Positions 1 through 11,108 of a stretch of DNA of 64,000 nt are shown in pieces. The notes under the pieces are model-generated. The model saw only the letters and a list, made by a program, of their open reading frames with translations. It did not search any database and was not told the DNA's origin. Numbering within the stretch: the stretch's first letter is position 1; every line of letters begins with the position of its first letter. The position numbers and the translations under genes are program-made. Origin of the DNA: Syngnathus acus (lineage: Eukaryota > Chordata > Actinopteri > Syngnathiformes > Syngnathidae); NCBI RefSeq assembly GCF_901709675.1, contig NC_051108.1, positions 8,294,631-8,358,630 on the forward strand, written 5' to 3'.

Positions 1-486
1 TTGGCTAACATAACACTGCCTTAGCCAATCATTTATTGACATTAACCCAGAAACTCCTCACTCGCTTCAGGCTAGTCCGCCGGCATGCACCTGAAGGCGC
101 CACTCAATTGTCAAGCCCCTACACGGTGATATGACAACTAATAGACAAACGCTTTGCGGCACAAATTACTTATATTTGGGGGGGTTAGTGTCATAAAAAA
201 ATGCCGTGCTACCATCTGCAGCGTTTAGCATAGCTTTTAAACTCATTTTTATGGCTTTAAACATATTAGGCATTATTAGAAAATTGATTCATGCTTACAT
301 CAGACCACCTTGATATTTGCCATAGGCTAGTGTATGGTGAGGGATTATGGAGATAAACGTAGTATTTTTACCTTAACTCACACATATTGTTAGCAGGCAG
401 CCACCAGTATAGGCATAGTGATAGTGCGATGGTTTCTTTGTTGAAGCCCCAATCATAAAATTACACATTGCATGTATCAGCTGGAT
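1..486. other. Intronic flank left of the nested insertions
   Basis: No exon or known element is recognised here. Positions about 305-425 resemble, in the same orientation, a stretch at about 21380-21505 on the far side of the nest; both share a block reading GAGGGAT-ATGGAGAT. The remaining phospholipase C2 exons are not visible and should lie further left, outside the window. Confidence 0.4.
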
Positions 487-500
487 GTTTGTAACAAACC
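487..500. repeat. 14-bp flanking direct repeat, left copy
   Basis: GTTTGTAACAAACC occurs here and again at 21179-21192, exactly at the outer edges of the LINE-plus-gypsy nest. The placement and length fit a target-site duplication of the outermost LINE fragment. The word is itself nearly palindromic, so chance is not fully excluded. Confidence 0.55.
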
Positions 501-594
501 TCTTCCTTTTTGGTCCTTCTCTTGACCTCCTGCTTGGTGGTTCAATCCTCAGCATCCTTCTACCAATATATTCACTATCCCTCCTCTGAACACT
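501..594 (-). mobile_element. LINE fragment (3' part), outermost insertion
   Basis: The minus strand encodes a piece of the C-terminal region of a non-LTR retrotransposon ORF, with residues VQRRDSEYIGRRML. The same motif ends the LINE at 35150-35979. The reading is cut at 594 by the gypsy LTR and resumes at 20676 with the next part of the same ORF. It is a 5'-truncated, inactive copy. The clade (RTE-like or another LINE) was not settled. Confidence 0.75.
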
Positions 595-1019
595 TGTCAT
601 GGTTTTTGGTGATTGTTTTGACCCACATGCCGAACGAACTCACAATACCGAAGTGATCGTTAAGGGTTCATTAAAAAAGGTGGAGAATGGAACAGTAGAG
701 CTGGGGTCCGAGACAGGAGTGACCGAGCTGGTTCTTCGATGGTGGAGTGAGTGAAGTGCCGCCAGGGAGGAGTGGATTCCATCGGAGATCTGCAAAGGGG
801 GGTCCAGGAGCAGAGAGCCAAGAGTTGTGGCGTAGGCGAACAGGGTAGAAGTCTCACAGTTGTTGACCAACATTGTCAAACACTCAGGCGACGAGTTGCT
901 GGCAGCAAGCTCCTTAAGCAATACCCTTAACGAGCTTGATCAGCAGCACCTGTGGACCCTCAGCCACCCTGCACAGATGCCACCTGTGGACAGAAGAGAA
1001 AAACTCCCGGACCCTGATC
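595..1019 (-). repeat. Gypsy 3' LTR
   Basis: About 425 bp. Positions 595-860 match 8810-9052, and 866-1019 match 20518-20675, so together the two right-hand pieces make up the other LTR. The plus-strand left edge is TGTCATGG. The right edge (GGACCCTGATC) corresponds to GGACCCTGACA in the partner. Confidence 0.8.
878..888 (-). promoter_or_regulatory. Putative self-primer / RNA 5' end in LTR
   Basis: On the minus strand this reads CCTGAGTGTTT. It is complementary at 10 of 11 positions to GAACACTCAGG, which directly follows the 5' LTR at 8809-8799. In the Tf1/sushi group the 5' end of the transcript folds back to prime reverse transcription, so this site would mark the transcript start. Confidence 0.5.
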
Positions 1020-1033
1020 CCGGCCCCCCTCAA
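1020..1033 (-). promoter_or_regulatory. Gypsy polypurine tract
   Basis: On the minus strand the bases just before the 3' LTR read TTGAGGGGGGCCGG, a G-rich purine run in the position expected for the plus-strand primer. Confidence 0.5.
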
Positions 1034-1077
1034 CGGCCACCGCCTGGCGGCCCAGAAGAGGTCGACGAGAGCGACAA

Positions 1078-2225
1078 TCAATAATCCGTAACTAATGAAG
1101 GGTCGCAGATGTAGGAACAGGGCACCCAAGATCGGTCCTCGGAACCATAACCTTTCCAGTCGACGAGGTACTCCCAACCACGACCCCGCCGACGGGAGTC
1201 CACAATCCGTCGGACCGGGTAGACTGGGTGCCCCTCCAAGTCCCAGACTTCGGCTGGAGGGAGGAATGTGCTGGACCAGACAGGCTTTATTTGGGAGACA
1301 TGGAACGTGGGATGAATCCGGAGACGGACTGCTGAGGGACTGATAATGGACATGATCTTGAACGGGCCAATGAAGCGTGCGGACAGTTTCTTGGACGTGG
1401 ATTTGAGGGGAATGTCATGGGATGAGGACCAGACCCTTTGACCAGGGGAATACTGAGGAACGGGTGTACGTCTCCGGTCAGAGGTTTTCCGATCCTGTTC
1501 CACTGTGCGTTGAAGGGCTCTGATGACGTTCGGCCAGACGTGTTTGCAGCGGCGCATGTAATGGTGGACGGAAGTGACTGAAATCCTCTTTTCGTCAGCA
1601 GGGAATAGTGGTGGTTGATAGCCGAGTAACACTTCGAACGGAGGTAGACCTGTGGCAGCGGAGACGTGCGAATTGTAGGCATACTCCACCCATGGCAGAA
1701 ATTGATTCCAATCGGACGGGTTATTGGAGGTGAGACATCTGAGGGTTGATTCGAGTTCTTGATTCATGAGTTCTGTTTGACCGTTTGACTAAGGATGGTA
1801 ACCACATGTTAGGGAGACTTAAGCACGAGCAGAAATGTTTCCAGACCTGCGAGATGAATTGAGGTCCACGATCAGAGAGGATCTCTTGAGGGATGCCATG
1901 GAGACGGACAACGTGTTTGACCAGGAGTTGAGCGGTCTGGAGAGCAGAGGGGATTTTTCTGAGGGGAACCAGATGACAGGACTTGGAGAAGCGGTCGATG
2001 ATGGTGACAATAATGGTCATCCCTTGTGACACGGGTAATCCTGTCACAAAATCCAATGCGATATGGGACCAGGGGCATTTGGGTGTGGTGAGGGGTTGTA
2101 GAAGTACAGCAGGGGGTCTGTGAGTCGCCTTATTGCGTGCGCAGATGGGACATGCAAGGACATACTCCCTAACGTCCTTTTGGATGGATGGCCACCAGAA
2201 GCGTCTGGAGATCAGAGCGATGGTG
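1078..2225 (-). pseudogene. Gypsy integrase core and chromodomain (broken)
   Basis: Two overlapping minus-strand frames cover the integrase core. The first (2056-1721) carries MDFVTGLP with the first catalytic Asp and SDRGPQF with the second. The second (1767-1078) begins at NQELE with the catalytic Glu and continues through a GPY/F-type segment (FIGPFKI) to a C-terminal chromodomain with EYLVDWKGY and SWVP. The frame change near 1740-1800 disrupts the ORF. Upstream it continues at 3903 once the solo LTR is removed. The chromodomain, which reads histone marks to steer integration, defines a chromovirus. Confidence 0.85.
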
Positions 2226-3902
2226 TGTCAAACATGCACTTTTTATTAAAGTGACCTGCTTCCCATTAAAGGGTTCGATAAGCCGGGGTGAAGGGACTCG
2301 TCCGTCTCTGACCACCTGAGTTAAATTAATTCTAAAAGAATCAATATAATCTCTTTATGACGCCAATCCCTCTGAAGTCAAACGACGCTCGTGCTGAGTA
2401 ATTTAAATTTGAGGCACGTCGTCAGAATAACCGCGCCATAATGATGGCTCCCTTCGGTTGTTTGATGCTTTTGTTATGTTACGGATATTTTTAGATGTCT
2501 TTGTTAAGACCTCGGGGATTTGTTGATTTACTAGAGCGCACTCTCCCTAGCTGAGCTCAAGATAACTACTTCGAACCAGATCTGACAATTTCTGATGTTA
2601 AGGATTAAAGCTGTCTTCACTTTAAAAAGAATTGAACGGATTTAAAGAATGACTATGATAGGGAAATAAAGAAATTTTAAAGTTCTAATTTCTGCATATA
2701 AAACCATGCTCAACGTAGTTAATACGAAATAATCGATAACGGAATTAAGGATTAAGAAGAGATTTAATGAATAAGCAAGAAAAAGAATTACAAGTCGAAA
2801 AAACAAAAAAAACAAGACTCACCCACTCAGAACAAAAGAGGAGACTAAAGGTCTAAAATCCTATTTGGTTGAACAAGTCGAGTGATCGGCTCTCCTTTGT
2901 TCCAAAATCCGAATTCTGTTAAAAAAAAAAAAAGAGGAAAGGTCTGCCCGTGAGGAGCTTAGCCAAAGAAGTAAAATTGCCGTCTTTCCCTTTCTGCCCG
3001 GAGCGGCTGTCTCCTCTGCCTTCCTCGAAGCTTAAAATTTGACAAAGTCCAATTTGAAGCTTAAAATTTGACAAAGTCCAATTCGAAAACTCTGGAAATT
3101 AATTTTAGTAGATTTTGGTTCAATCTCAAAAAGAATGAAAAATCCATCTTCGTCTAAACGGCATTGTTTACACCGGGCAGCATCACGGCCATCGCCCTGA
3201 CTAGGAAGAAGCGCGCCTCTCTGTGTCAGGGCAACATATTTATAGGCTTCTGGCATTACCTCATCGGAATATGTAGGTGAAAGGTCGGAATCCCTGCACC
3301 AGGTCATAAGAATATCTCGATGAAAGGTCAGAATCGCAGCACCAGGTCATAGGAATCCACTGGTTGTCTTGGCAACCTTGCTTCAAGCAGTAACCACTGC
3401 GCATGACTGCAGTCTGCAAACGGATGCAGCTGTTTCCTGTTTAGCCCTTGATGTCTCCTCTCAACTTAATACATTCAGGTATGGATGGAACACCAATGTT
3501 AAATACAGGTTGGACAAAACATTGCAATATTAATAACATATATCTTGTCTAATAAAAATCAATCTTAACACATAATCATACTTAACCATAATAATGGGTT
3601 CTTCTAACTTAAACATATACTGTATATTGATATTGCTCAAGGTGTTACATCTTAAAATTATAGCATACCAAACTCATATTCCAAAACTGTGCGTTGCTAC
3701 GTGTTTGAACAGGTCGTGTCCTCCCAATTGCTAACAATTTAATTTATTAGATTTGTTAGTTTCCATCAGGTCACCCCTATGTCAAGCTTTAACACCATCT
3801 CCAGGTGACATTTTGGAACTACATGTTTTGGGATAGCCAATGTGCCTGGGCCAAATTCGATACCTAATTCTACACCATCTTGTACCACCATGCCACTTGA
3901 CA
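2226..3902 (-). mobile_element. Solo LTR B of the 2-kb-LTR family
   Basis: A 1677-bp solo LTR in reverse orientation that interrupts the gypsy integrase zinc-binding region. Its ends are TGTCAAGTGG at the right and TTTGACA (as TGTCAAAC) at the left. The 4-bp sequence GGTG flanks it at 2222-2225 and 3903-3906. It matches the LTRs of the complete element at 35980-44894 over both ends but has different central repeats (two copies of a motif on GACCTGGTGC). No internal coding region remains, so it arose by LTR-LTR recombination. Confidence 0.85.
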
Positions 3903-4259
3903 GGTGCGACTGGTTTCGGGATGGGCTGAAAATATGGCCGAGTGAAACCAGTGAATGAGGCAGGAGCGGACTGAGGAAGGGACGTAGGTTCTGCCATGTA
4001 GACCAGTACCAGGATCGGATTCATGAAGCTGAGCCTGTGAGACCAGTTCTTTGATGTCCCAGGAAAGGGAGCTTATGGTGCAACTGGGGGGAAGGATGGG
4101 AACTGGTTCCTCTGCAGACTCGTTGGATGAAAACTGTTGGGACAGGGCATCTGGTTTGGTGTTCTTGGAGCCAGGGCGATAGGAGATGGACAAATTGAAC
4201 CGGGAGAAGAACAAAGACCAGCGAGACTGTCGAGAATTCAGGCGTTTGACAGACTGCAG
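3903..4259 (-). pseudogene. Gypsy RNase H end and integrase zinc-finger start
   Basis: This is the piece of gypsy left between solo LTRs A and B. The minus frame reads SRQSRWSLFFSRFNLSISYR followed by PGSKNTKPDALSQQF, the typical end of gypsy RNase H. It then runs to LIHWFHSAIFSAHPETSRT, the HHCC zinc-binding start of integrase. The reading continues on one side at 6251 (RNase H start) and on the other at 2225 (integrase). Confidence 0.85.
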
Positions 4260-6250
4260 TGTCAAGTGGCATGGTGGTACAAGATGGTGTAAAATTGGGT
4301 ATCGAATTTGGCCCAGGCACATTGGCTATCCCAAAACATGTAGTAGTTCCAAAATTTCACCAGGAGATGGTGTTAAAGCTTGACATAGGGGTGACCTGAT
4401 GGAAACTACCAAATCTAATAAATTAAATTGTTAGCAATTGGGAGGACACGATCTGTTAAAACACGTAGCAACGCAGTCTTGGAATATGAGTTTGCTATGC
4501 CATAATTTTAAGATGTAACAGCTTGAGCAATATCAATATAAATGTTAAAGTTAGAAGTTAAAGTTCAAGTTAAAGTCCCAATGATCGTCACACACACACA
4601 TCTGGGTGTGGTGAAATTCGTCCTCTGCATTTAACCCATCCCCATGTGATTTTGATCCATCCCCTGGGGGAGAGCGGAGCAGTGAGCAGCAGCGGTGCTG
4701 CGCTCGGGACTCATTTGGTGATCAAACCCCCCAATTCCAACCCTTAATGCTGAATGCCAGGCAGGGAGGCAATGGGTCCCATTTTTATAGTCTTTGGTAT
4801 GACCCGGCTGGGGTTTGAACCTTCCAGTCTCAGGGCGGACACTCTACCACTAGGCCACTGAGCTGAACCCATTATTATGGCTAAGTATGATTATGTGTGA
4901 AGATTGATCTTTCTTAGACAAGATATGTACGTATATGATTTTAATGTTGCAACGTTTTATCCAACTTGTATTTAACATTGTTGTTCCATCGATACATGAA
5001 TGTATTAAATTGTGGGGAGACAAAAGAGGTTGTTTGTTACACTATTGTAATCGACCAGATATTCACCTAGATATTTTTATGACCTGGTGCAGGGATTCTG
5101 ACCTTTCACCTAGATATTCCTATGACCTGGTGCTGGGATTCTGACCTTTCACCAAGATATTTTTATGACCTGGTGCAGGGATTCTGACCTTTCATCTACA
5201 TATTCCGATGAGGTAATGCCAGAATTCTTTAAATATGATCTCCTGACAGAGCGGCGCGGTTCTTCCTCGTCAGGGTGATGGCCGTGACGCTGCCCGGTGT
5301 AAAGAACGCCGTGTAGATGAAGATGGATTTTTCATTATTTTTGAGATTGAACCAAAATCTACTAAAATGAATTTCCAGAGTCTTCGAATTGGACTTTGTC
5401 AAATTTTAAGCTTCGAATTTGACTTTGTCAAATTTTAAGCTTTGAGGAAGGCAGAGGAGACAGCGGCTTCGGGCAAAAAGGGGAAGACACCAATGTTACG
5501 GCGTTGGCTAAACTCCTCATGGCCAGACCTTTCCTTCTTTTTTAAACAGAATTCGGATTTTGGAACAAAGGAGAGCCGATCACTCGACTTGTTCAACCAA
5601 ATAGGATTTTAGACCTTTTGTTTCCTCTTTTGTTGTTGTTTTTTTTACTTGTAATTATTTTTCTTGCTTATTCATTAAATTTCTTCTTAATCCTTAATTT
5701 GGTTATCGATTATTTCGTATTAACTACGTTGAGCATGGTTTTATATGCAGTAATTAGATCTTTAAAATTGTATTATTTCCCTATCATAGTCATTCTTTAA
5801 ATCCGTTTTTCTATTCTTTTTAAAGTGAAGACAGCTTTAATCCTTAACATCAGGAATTGTCAGATCTGGTTCGAAGTAGTTATCTTGAGCTCAGCTAGGG
5901 TGAGTGCGCTTGCCAAAGACAGATAAATTTATCCGTGCGATAACAAATGCTTCAAATAAAAAATGGGGAAGGAGCTGCTGGTAAAAAGGGCGCGGTCATC
6001 TTGATTCCGGTGGTTACCCTGCACCGGTTTCAGAGTGACCTTAAAGGGATTGGCGTCCTAAAAAGAAGAAATTAATTCTGTCCGAATTGATATCTTAGAA
6101 GCGGTTAGACTCGGACGAATCTTTCCCCGCCCCGACCTGGAAACTCTCGTCTCCCTATGAGGGCTGCGTTACAGCAGCGGGGTCGAAGGGGAGTTTAACC
6201 CTTTAAACGGAGGGTCGGGTCACTTACGGTCGATAAGTGCGGATTTGACA
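4260..6250 (+). mobile_element. Solo LTR A of the 2-kb-LTR family, with SINE inside
   Basis: A 1991-bp solo LTR in forward orientation that interrupts gypsy RNase H. It starts TGTCAAGTGG and ends GATTTGACA. The flanks are GCAG (4256-4259) and GTAG (6251-6254), a 4-bp duplication with one mismatch. It contains a reverse tRNA-SINE at about 4545-4866 and three copies of a ~47-bp repeat (GACCTGGTGC...GACCTTTCA) at about 5077-5200. In the complete element a different 116-130-bp repeat holds that place. Confidence 0.85.
4545..4866 (-). mobile_element. tRNA-derived SINE (copy 1)
   Basis: On the minus strand it starts with a tRNA-like head (CAGCTCAGTGGCCTAGTGG; internal promoter B box near GGTTCAAACCC). 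A body matching 36816-37137 and 30322-30568 follows, and it ends in a TTTAACTTTAACTT tail. It sits inside solo LTR A and is absent from that position in the other LTRs, so it arrived later. Confidence 0.8.
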
Positions 6251-7388
6251 GTAGATATGCCAGGTTCTTGTGGTTGGTCCAGACAAGCACGGGTTCTTCT
6301 GTGCCCTCTAGCCAGTGGCGCCACTCCTCGAGTGCCAGCTTAATGGCCAGAAGTTCTCGGTCGCCGACATTGTAGTTCCTTTCTGCGGGTGACAGACGCC
6401 GGGAGAAAATGCGCAGGGGTGAAGCTTTCCATCGGAGTCCAAGCGTTGCGATAAGATCGCGCCTACTCCCGTGTTGGATGCGTCAACTTCCAGGGTGAAC
6501 TGTTTGCAGGGATCCGGATGGATGAGTATTGGTGTCTATGAGAACTTCTCCTTTAAATCTGTGAATGCGGTGTTGGCTTCTTGAGTCCAGGTGAAAGTTG
6601 TCTTGGTTGAGGTCAAGGCTGCTATGGGTGCGGCTGTTTGACCTTTTGCGGATGAAACGGCAATAGAAGTTGGCAAACCCGTGAAAGCGTTGGACCTGGT
6701 TGCAGGTCTCAGGGACAGGCCAGTCCAGGACCGCTCTGATCTTGTCTGGGTCCGGCCGAACCTATCCACCCTCGAGGATGAATCCCAAAAAGGTGACGGA
6801 TGGTTTGTGGAACTTGCATTTCTCAGCCTTGATGAACAACCGGTTCTCCAGGAGGCGCTGTAGCACCAGGCGGACATGACGGCAGTGTTTGGAGGGGTTT
6901 CGCGAGTAGATGAGGATGTCATCCAGATAGACGAAGATGAATATGTTGAGAAAGTCTCGGAGGACATCGTTGACCAAGGCTTGGAAAACTGTGGGAGCGT
7001 TGCAAAGTTCAAAGGGCATGACGAGGTATTCGAAGTGGCCTTGCGGGGTCTTGAAACCGGTCTTTCACTCATCTCCCTGGCGGATCCTGACCAGATGATA
7101 TGCATTTCGGAGGTCAAGCTTTGTGAAGTGCTGACGAGATGAGAGGAAGGGGGTACTTATTCTTGACGGTGATGAGGTTGAGCCCTCGGTAATCAATACT
7201 CCACGGCTTGTCTTTCTGAGCGGGAAATGTTGTAGCGCCTACTGGACGGTAGTGGGGCACTGGGAAGAAGTTCTATGGCACAATCATATGGGCAATGAGG
7301 TGGTAAAGACAAGGCCTTGCTCTTGTTGAAGACTTGAAGGTCATGGTATTCTCCCGGAACCTACGAGAGATCGATGGGATCCGTTTCA
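6251..7388 (-). pseudogene. Gypsy reverse transcriptase and RNase H start (broken)
   Basis: A minus frame at 7019-6762 shows the gypsy reverse transcriptase core: [13 protein letters not shown], the catalytic YLDD inside [12 protein letters not shown], and the thumb-side segment [14 protein letters not shown]. Downstream about 6520-6253 encodes the RNase H start ([27 protein letters not shown]) and is then cut by solo LTR A. Frame changes separate these parts, so no intact polymerase is made. Confidence 0.85.
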
Positions 7389-8225
7389 TCAGGTGTCACC
7401 GGGGGCGGGTAAGAGGGCACGGTAGACTGAAGACAGGAGGATAGGCAATTCAAGGGACTCGATGTTACTATCTGACCAGTTAATATGTGGATTATGTTTC
7501 AGTAGCCAGGGGAAACCAAGTACAAGGGATGACTGTCTTGTGGGAAAAACAAAGAATGAGAAGAGTTCTCTGTGGTTGCCAGAGATGATCAGTTCCACAG
7601 GTCTCGTGCGTCGGGTGATTCTTGATAGTTCCTTACCATCCAGGGCGGAGACAGAGAGAGGAGTGTGGAGAGGGACCATCTCAATTTGGTTTTGGGAGAT
7701 GAATTCTTGGTCGATGAGGTTATGTTCAACTAGGGCAGATAGTTTGAAACTGTTGTTATGGACTGAAACTATGGCGGGTAGAGAGAAGCGAGGGGTCTTA
7801 ATAACTGGAGAATGGTCCGGCAGGCTCCCCTTCTCCACCGGCTGACCCTCTCCCTTTGGCCGAATCGGAGAGAGGGCGACAAAATGATCCTGTGAACCGC
7901 AGTACAGGCATTGCCTTGACTCTCTGCTCTGCTGCAGTTCCTCAGGGGAAAGTCGAGTCCGACCCACCTGCATAGCTTCGGGCTCTGGAGGGCAATGGCT
8001 AGGCAACCGCCGAGGCGGACTGGTGGTAACCCAAGGAGGCTGCGGTCGAACCCGCGATCTCTCCCATCGGGAGATCCTTCTTCTCTCCCTAATTTGGTTG
8101 TCTAACCGAATAGCCAAGGATATTAGGTCGCCAAGTGTCTCCGGTTCATCTAGGGTAGCCATTTCGTCCTTTAAGGGCCCATCTAATGGTTGAAAAAGGC
8201 TGTTTTTAAAGCTACAGGGCCCCAT
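7389..8225 (-). pseudogene. Gypsy gag C-terminus and degraded protease
   Basis: A 278-residue minus frame. It contains a zinc knuckle start CLYCGSQDHF whose last Cys is replaced by Ser, so the CCHC box is broken. The protease region keeps the surrounding sequence (SALVE...FIS, PVELIISGNH, LVLGFPWLLKHNP), but the DSG active site is missing from a shortened stretch. It overlaps the gag frame at 8183-8225 in another phase, which marks a frameshift. Confidence 0.75.
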
Positions 8226-8815
8226 CCAGAAGCGGCTGCTAGAGTGCGAAATTCAATTGAAAAGTCAGCTACGGGCCTATTACTCTGTTTAAGTGCCCAT
8301 AAACAACGAGAGACTCCTGTCTGGTCGGTCTCGGTCAAAAAAGTCTGCCTAAATTCCCTCAGAAATTCCTCAAAAGAGCACCTAAAATGCCTGCAGTCAG
8401 AAAAACGGGCCTCAGGCCATACTAGCGATTTCCCCGTGAGGAGTCCCAAAATGAATGAGATATTCGCCTCGTCGTGGGGAAAAGACTGGGGAGAGCGGTT
8501 AAATACTAAGGAGCATTGGAGGAGAAAACCGCCAACCTCTCCGGACAACTTGTCCGGGTTGGGGGAACGGACCTCGCCAGAGTGAAGAATCTGCTGCGAG
8601 ACTGATGGGTTGGTGGTGCCAGCTGGCAGAGAGGAGGGTTCTCTGACCTGGGCGTTTTGAAGAAGTTTCGCCAGTATTTCCAGCTGGTGGTTTGTGTTTT
8701 GCTGCTGCTCCAGGAGGGCTCGGAGAGTGGACTCATGGGGTTGAAGCTGTTGTTGGTCTGTGATGGTTCTTCTGAGTGCTTCTGCTGGGTCTGGTTGGCC
8801 TGAGTGTTCTGTCAT
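8183..8815 (-). pseudogene. Gypsy gag N-terminal part
   Basis: A 210-residue frame starting MTEHSGQPDP. A Gln-rich segment (LEQQQNTNHQLEILAKLL) is followed by capsid-like sequence including FSDCRHFRCSFEEFLREFRQ. The start codon (plus-strand CAT at 8813-8815) lies within the last six bases of the 5' LTR, which is unusually tight. The frame is lost near 8183 and capsid to zinc knuckle continues in another phase. Confidence 0.75.
8799..8809 (-). promoter_or_regulatory. Gypsy primer-binding site, self-priming type
   Basis: On the minus strand the bases directly after the LTR read GAACACTCAGG, with no TGG-type tRNA match. They pair with CCTGAGTGTTT inside the LTR (878-888 and 20532-20542) at 10 of 11 positions. 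This is the arrangement described for Tf1/sushi self-priming. Confidence 0.55.
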
Positions 8816-9052
8816 GGTTTTTGGCGATTGTTTTGAGCCACTAGCAGAACAAACTCAGAATACCAAAGTGATCATTAAGAGTTTATTAAAAAAGGTGGAG
8901 AATGGAACAGTAGAGCAGGGGTCTGAGACAGGAGTGACCGAGCTGGTTATTCGATGATGGAGTGAGTGAAGTGCCACCAGGGAAGAGTGGATTCTATCGG
9001 AGATTTGTGAAGGGGGGTTCAGGACCCGAGAGCCAGGAGTCGCGGCATAGGC
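8810..9052 (-). repeat. Gypsy 5' LTR, gag-side half
   Basis: Matches 595-850 of the 3' LTR and stops at GCATAGGCGAG, where the CR1/L2-type LINE tail begins. The other half of this LTR is at 20483-20675, 11.4 kb away. Confidence 0.8.
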
Positions 9053-9257
9053 GAGTAGTTAGTTAGTTTAAAGGAAAGGTCGACATGTAACGTCAAAGTT
9101 TCATGGACTGGCCTGACTCAGTTCAAGAACTGTTTTACAGCAGGTTCCTATAACATTACATACATTTCAATACAATATATACAATATATATACATATATA
9201 TCTTATTGTTAATGGGTGCAAGTTTGGTTTGTTATTAAAAAATATGTGTATAGCCGT

Positions 9258-9649
9258 TTAAATTGCATAATAGAGGTGGCTGATCTTATTCCAGATCAAA
9301 ATAGATGTGCGGATAAATGAGTTAAGACCAAAATTGTTGTTGTATGCTGGGGTTCGGATGAGGTCCTGTGTAACTGAGCGGGTGATGCGGGCCTGTCTTT
9401 CATTACGGCCTGGGATGAGTGAATTAACTATAGGTGGGAGATAATTTGTGTGTAGTTGATAGAATAGTTTTATTGCCATGAGAATTGTGTAATTCTGGAA
9501 GGTTAGTGCATTGGAGCGTGCAAGTGACGTGCAGTGATGGGTCCAGATTGATAGTCTGCCATGTATTTTGTATGCTCTATTGTATAGTCTGGCTATAGGA
9601 TCCAGAGTTTCTTTTGTGGTGAGAGACCAAATGGGAAGACAGTATGATA
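9258..9649 (-). pseudogene. LINE ORF2 C-terminus
   Basis: The minus frame encodes the end of ORF2 (SYCLPIWSLTTKETLDPIAR, LARSNALTFQNYTILMAIKL, IRTPAYNNNFGLNSFIRTSI) and stops at 9258. This is the post-polymerase region of CR1/L2-like proteins. The reading is cut at 9650 by a hAT element and resumes at 10955. Confidence 0.75.
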
Positions 9650-9657
9650 GGTTAGAC

Positions 9658-10946
9658 CAGGGGTGGGCAAACTTTTTGACTCGCGGGCCGAACTGGGTTC
9701 TAAATTTGGACCGGAGGGCCGAACCAGGAGCAGATGGACGTAGTGTTTGTGTGAAGTAATATAAGCGACCTGTAAAGGTCATTGCATAAAAGATTTTGGC
9801 CTTTAGTAGGTAGTAAAGCATGGATATTCCAAACAAGTTTTTTGAAAACAAATGCATTTAACAGCATTAAAAAAAAAAATCATTAAAAAACTGCTATCAG
9901 TGATTCTCATAAAATACGACACTATTATTATGAATAACAGTCTCCATCACTTCAGTGCCTGCAGGTCAGATTAATGAAAAATGTTTATCTTATGAGATCA
10001 CATCAAACAGCAAACATTCTGACCAAATATATCATCTTGAAGAATCGGTGAAAGCATACATCCAAATAAAGTAATCAAAACGGCAACACGGTAAGGGGTA
10101 TCTGAACATCAGAGCAGAGTTTTAACTCACAAACACCTGGTAACAGAGGTGAGGAAACGGGAAACACTTCCTTAAAGTAAGCCGTAAGAACTTTACAGGT
10201 TAAGATTAGTCGCAAACAGGTGGTGCATCAATGTCCTTGAGCATCCTGCATTGTTTGAAAATGAGAATGGTCGCTAGTTTCAATCCCTGCTATGTGTACA
10301 AATCATATTCAAAATGCATTTTTTTACAACAAACTTGAGAGCCTCCCCTTCATTTTCAGTGGGAACAGTGTTGTTGGTCTCCCTTTTTTGCTAGTGCATC
10401 ATAGTCTGGAGTAAAATTTGTTGTGGCAATTCTTAGGAGAGATCCGTTTACCTCGATCTGTGACGGGTTGATGTGGCTGAACGTCACGTCGCGTACGTCG
10501 AGCCAAATTGGCCACTCCTTTAACATTCGGCACTCACTTCTTTTCTTCGGGCCACTCATTTTAATGGAAGGATTCCAGGGGAAGGTTTGTGGGTGGCTTT
10601 AGCGTAAAACTGTATCTGAAAGCTCAGCGAGCGAATTACAAGAATGCTGTCGTCACAGCCCACGCTCTAAATTCGGGACTGATACAAATAGAGCGCGAGT
10701 GCGCCATGTCCGTACTACTGAGTACGTACGTACAGGCACTTGTGAGTGTGCACCGAGCTTTCTGACACGGCTTCCGGTAGTAAATGCGCAGGCGAGCGGT
10801 TCCCCATCTACTGGGGAAACGCAGTCATTGCAGGCAAAATGACAAAAAAAAAAGTTTAATAATACAATTAATTCAGGTTTGGCGGGCCGGATTAAACGGT
10901 CCCGTGGGCCGGATGTGGCCCGCGGGCCGTAGTTTGCCCACCCCTG
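9658..10946. mobile_element. hAT transposon, internally deleted
   Basis: A 1289-bp element with ends CAGGGGTGGGCAAACT and AGTTTGCCCACCCCTG, followed inward by GCGGGCC-rich sequence at both ends. An exact 8-bp duplication, GGTTAGAC, flanks it at 9650-9657 and 10947-10954. These are hAT hallmarks. The only coding remnant joins the two ends of a transposase (10356-10559). Confidence 0.9.
10356..10559 (-). pseudogene. hAT transposase remnant, N- and C-termini fused
   Basis: A 67-residue frame begins MSGPKKRSECRMLKEW, like the start of BED-type hAT transposases of the GTF2IRD2/ZBED kind. It ends LLRIATTNFTPDYDALAKKG, like their C-terminus. The DNA-binding and DDE catalytic regions are missing. 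The frame therefore records a large internal deletion that kept both ends, as in non-autonomous derivatives. Confidence 0.6.
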
Positions 10947-11108
10947 GGTTAGACAGTATGATAGAATGTAGATAAATATTTGAGACATTATGGGTGAGAT
11001 ATGGCCTGATCTTGTTATAGACATACATTTTCTGTTTGAGCTTATTAGTGAGAGTGTTAACATGTTTTTTGTAGGTGAGGTGGGAGTCTTAAGTGCACTC
11101 AAAGATAT

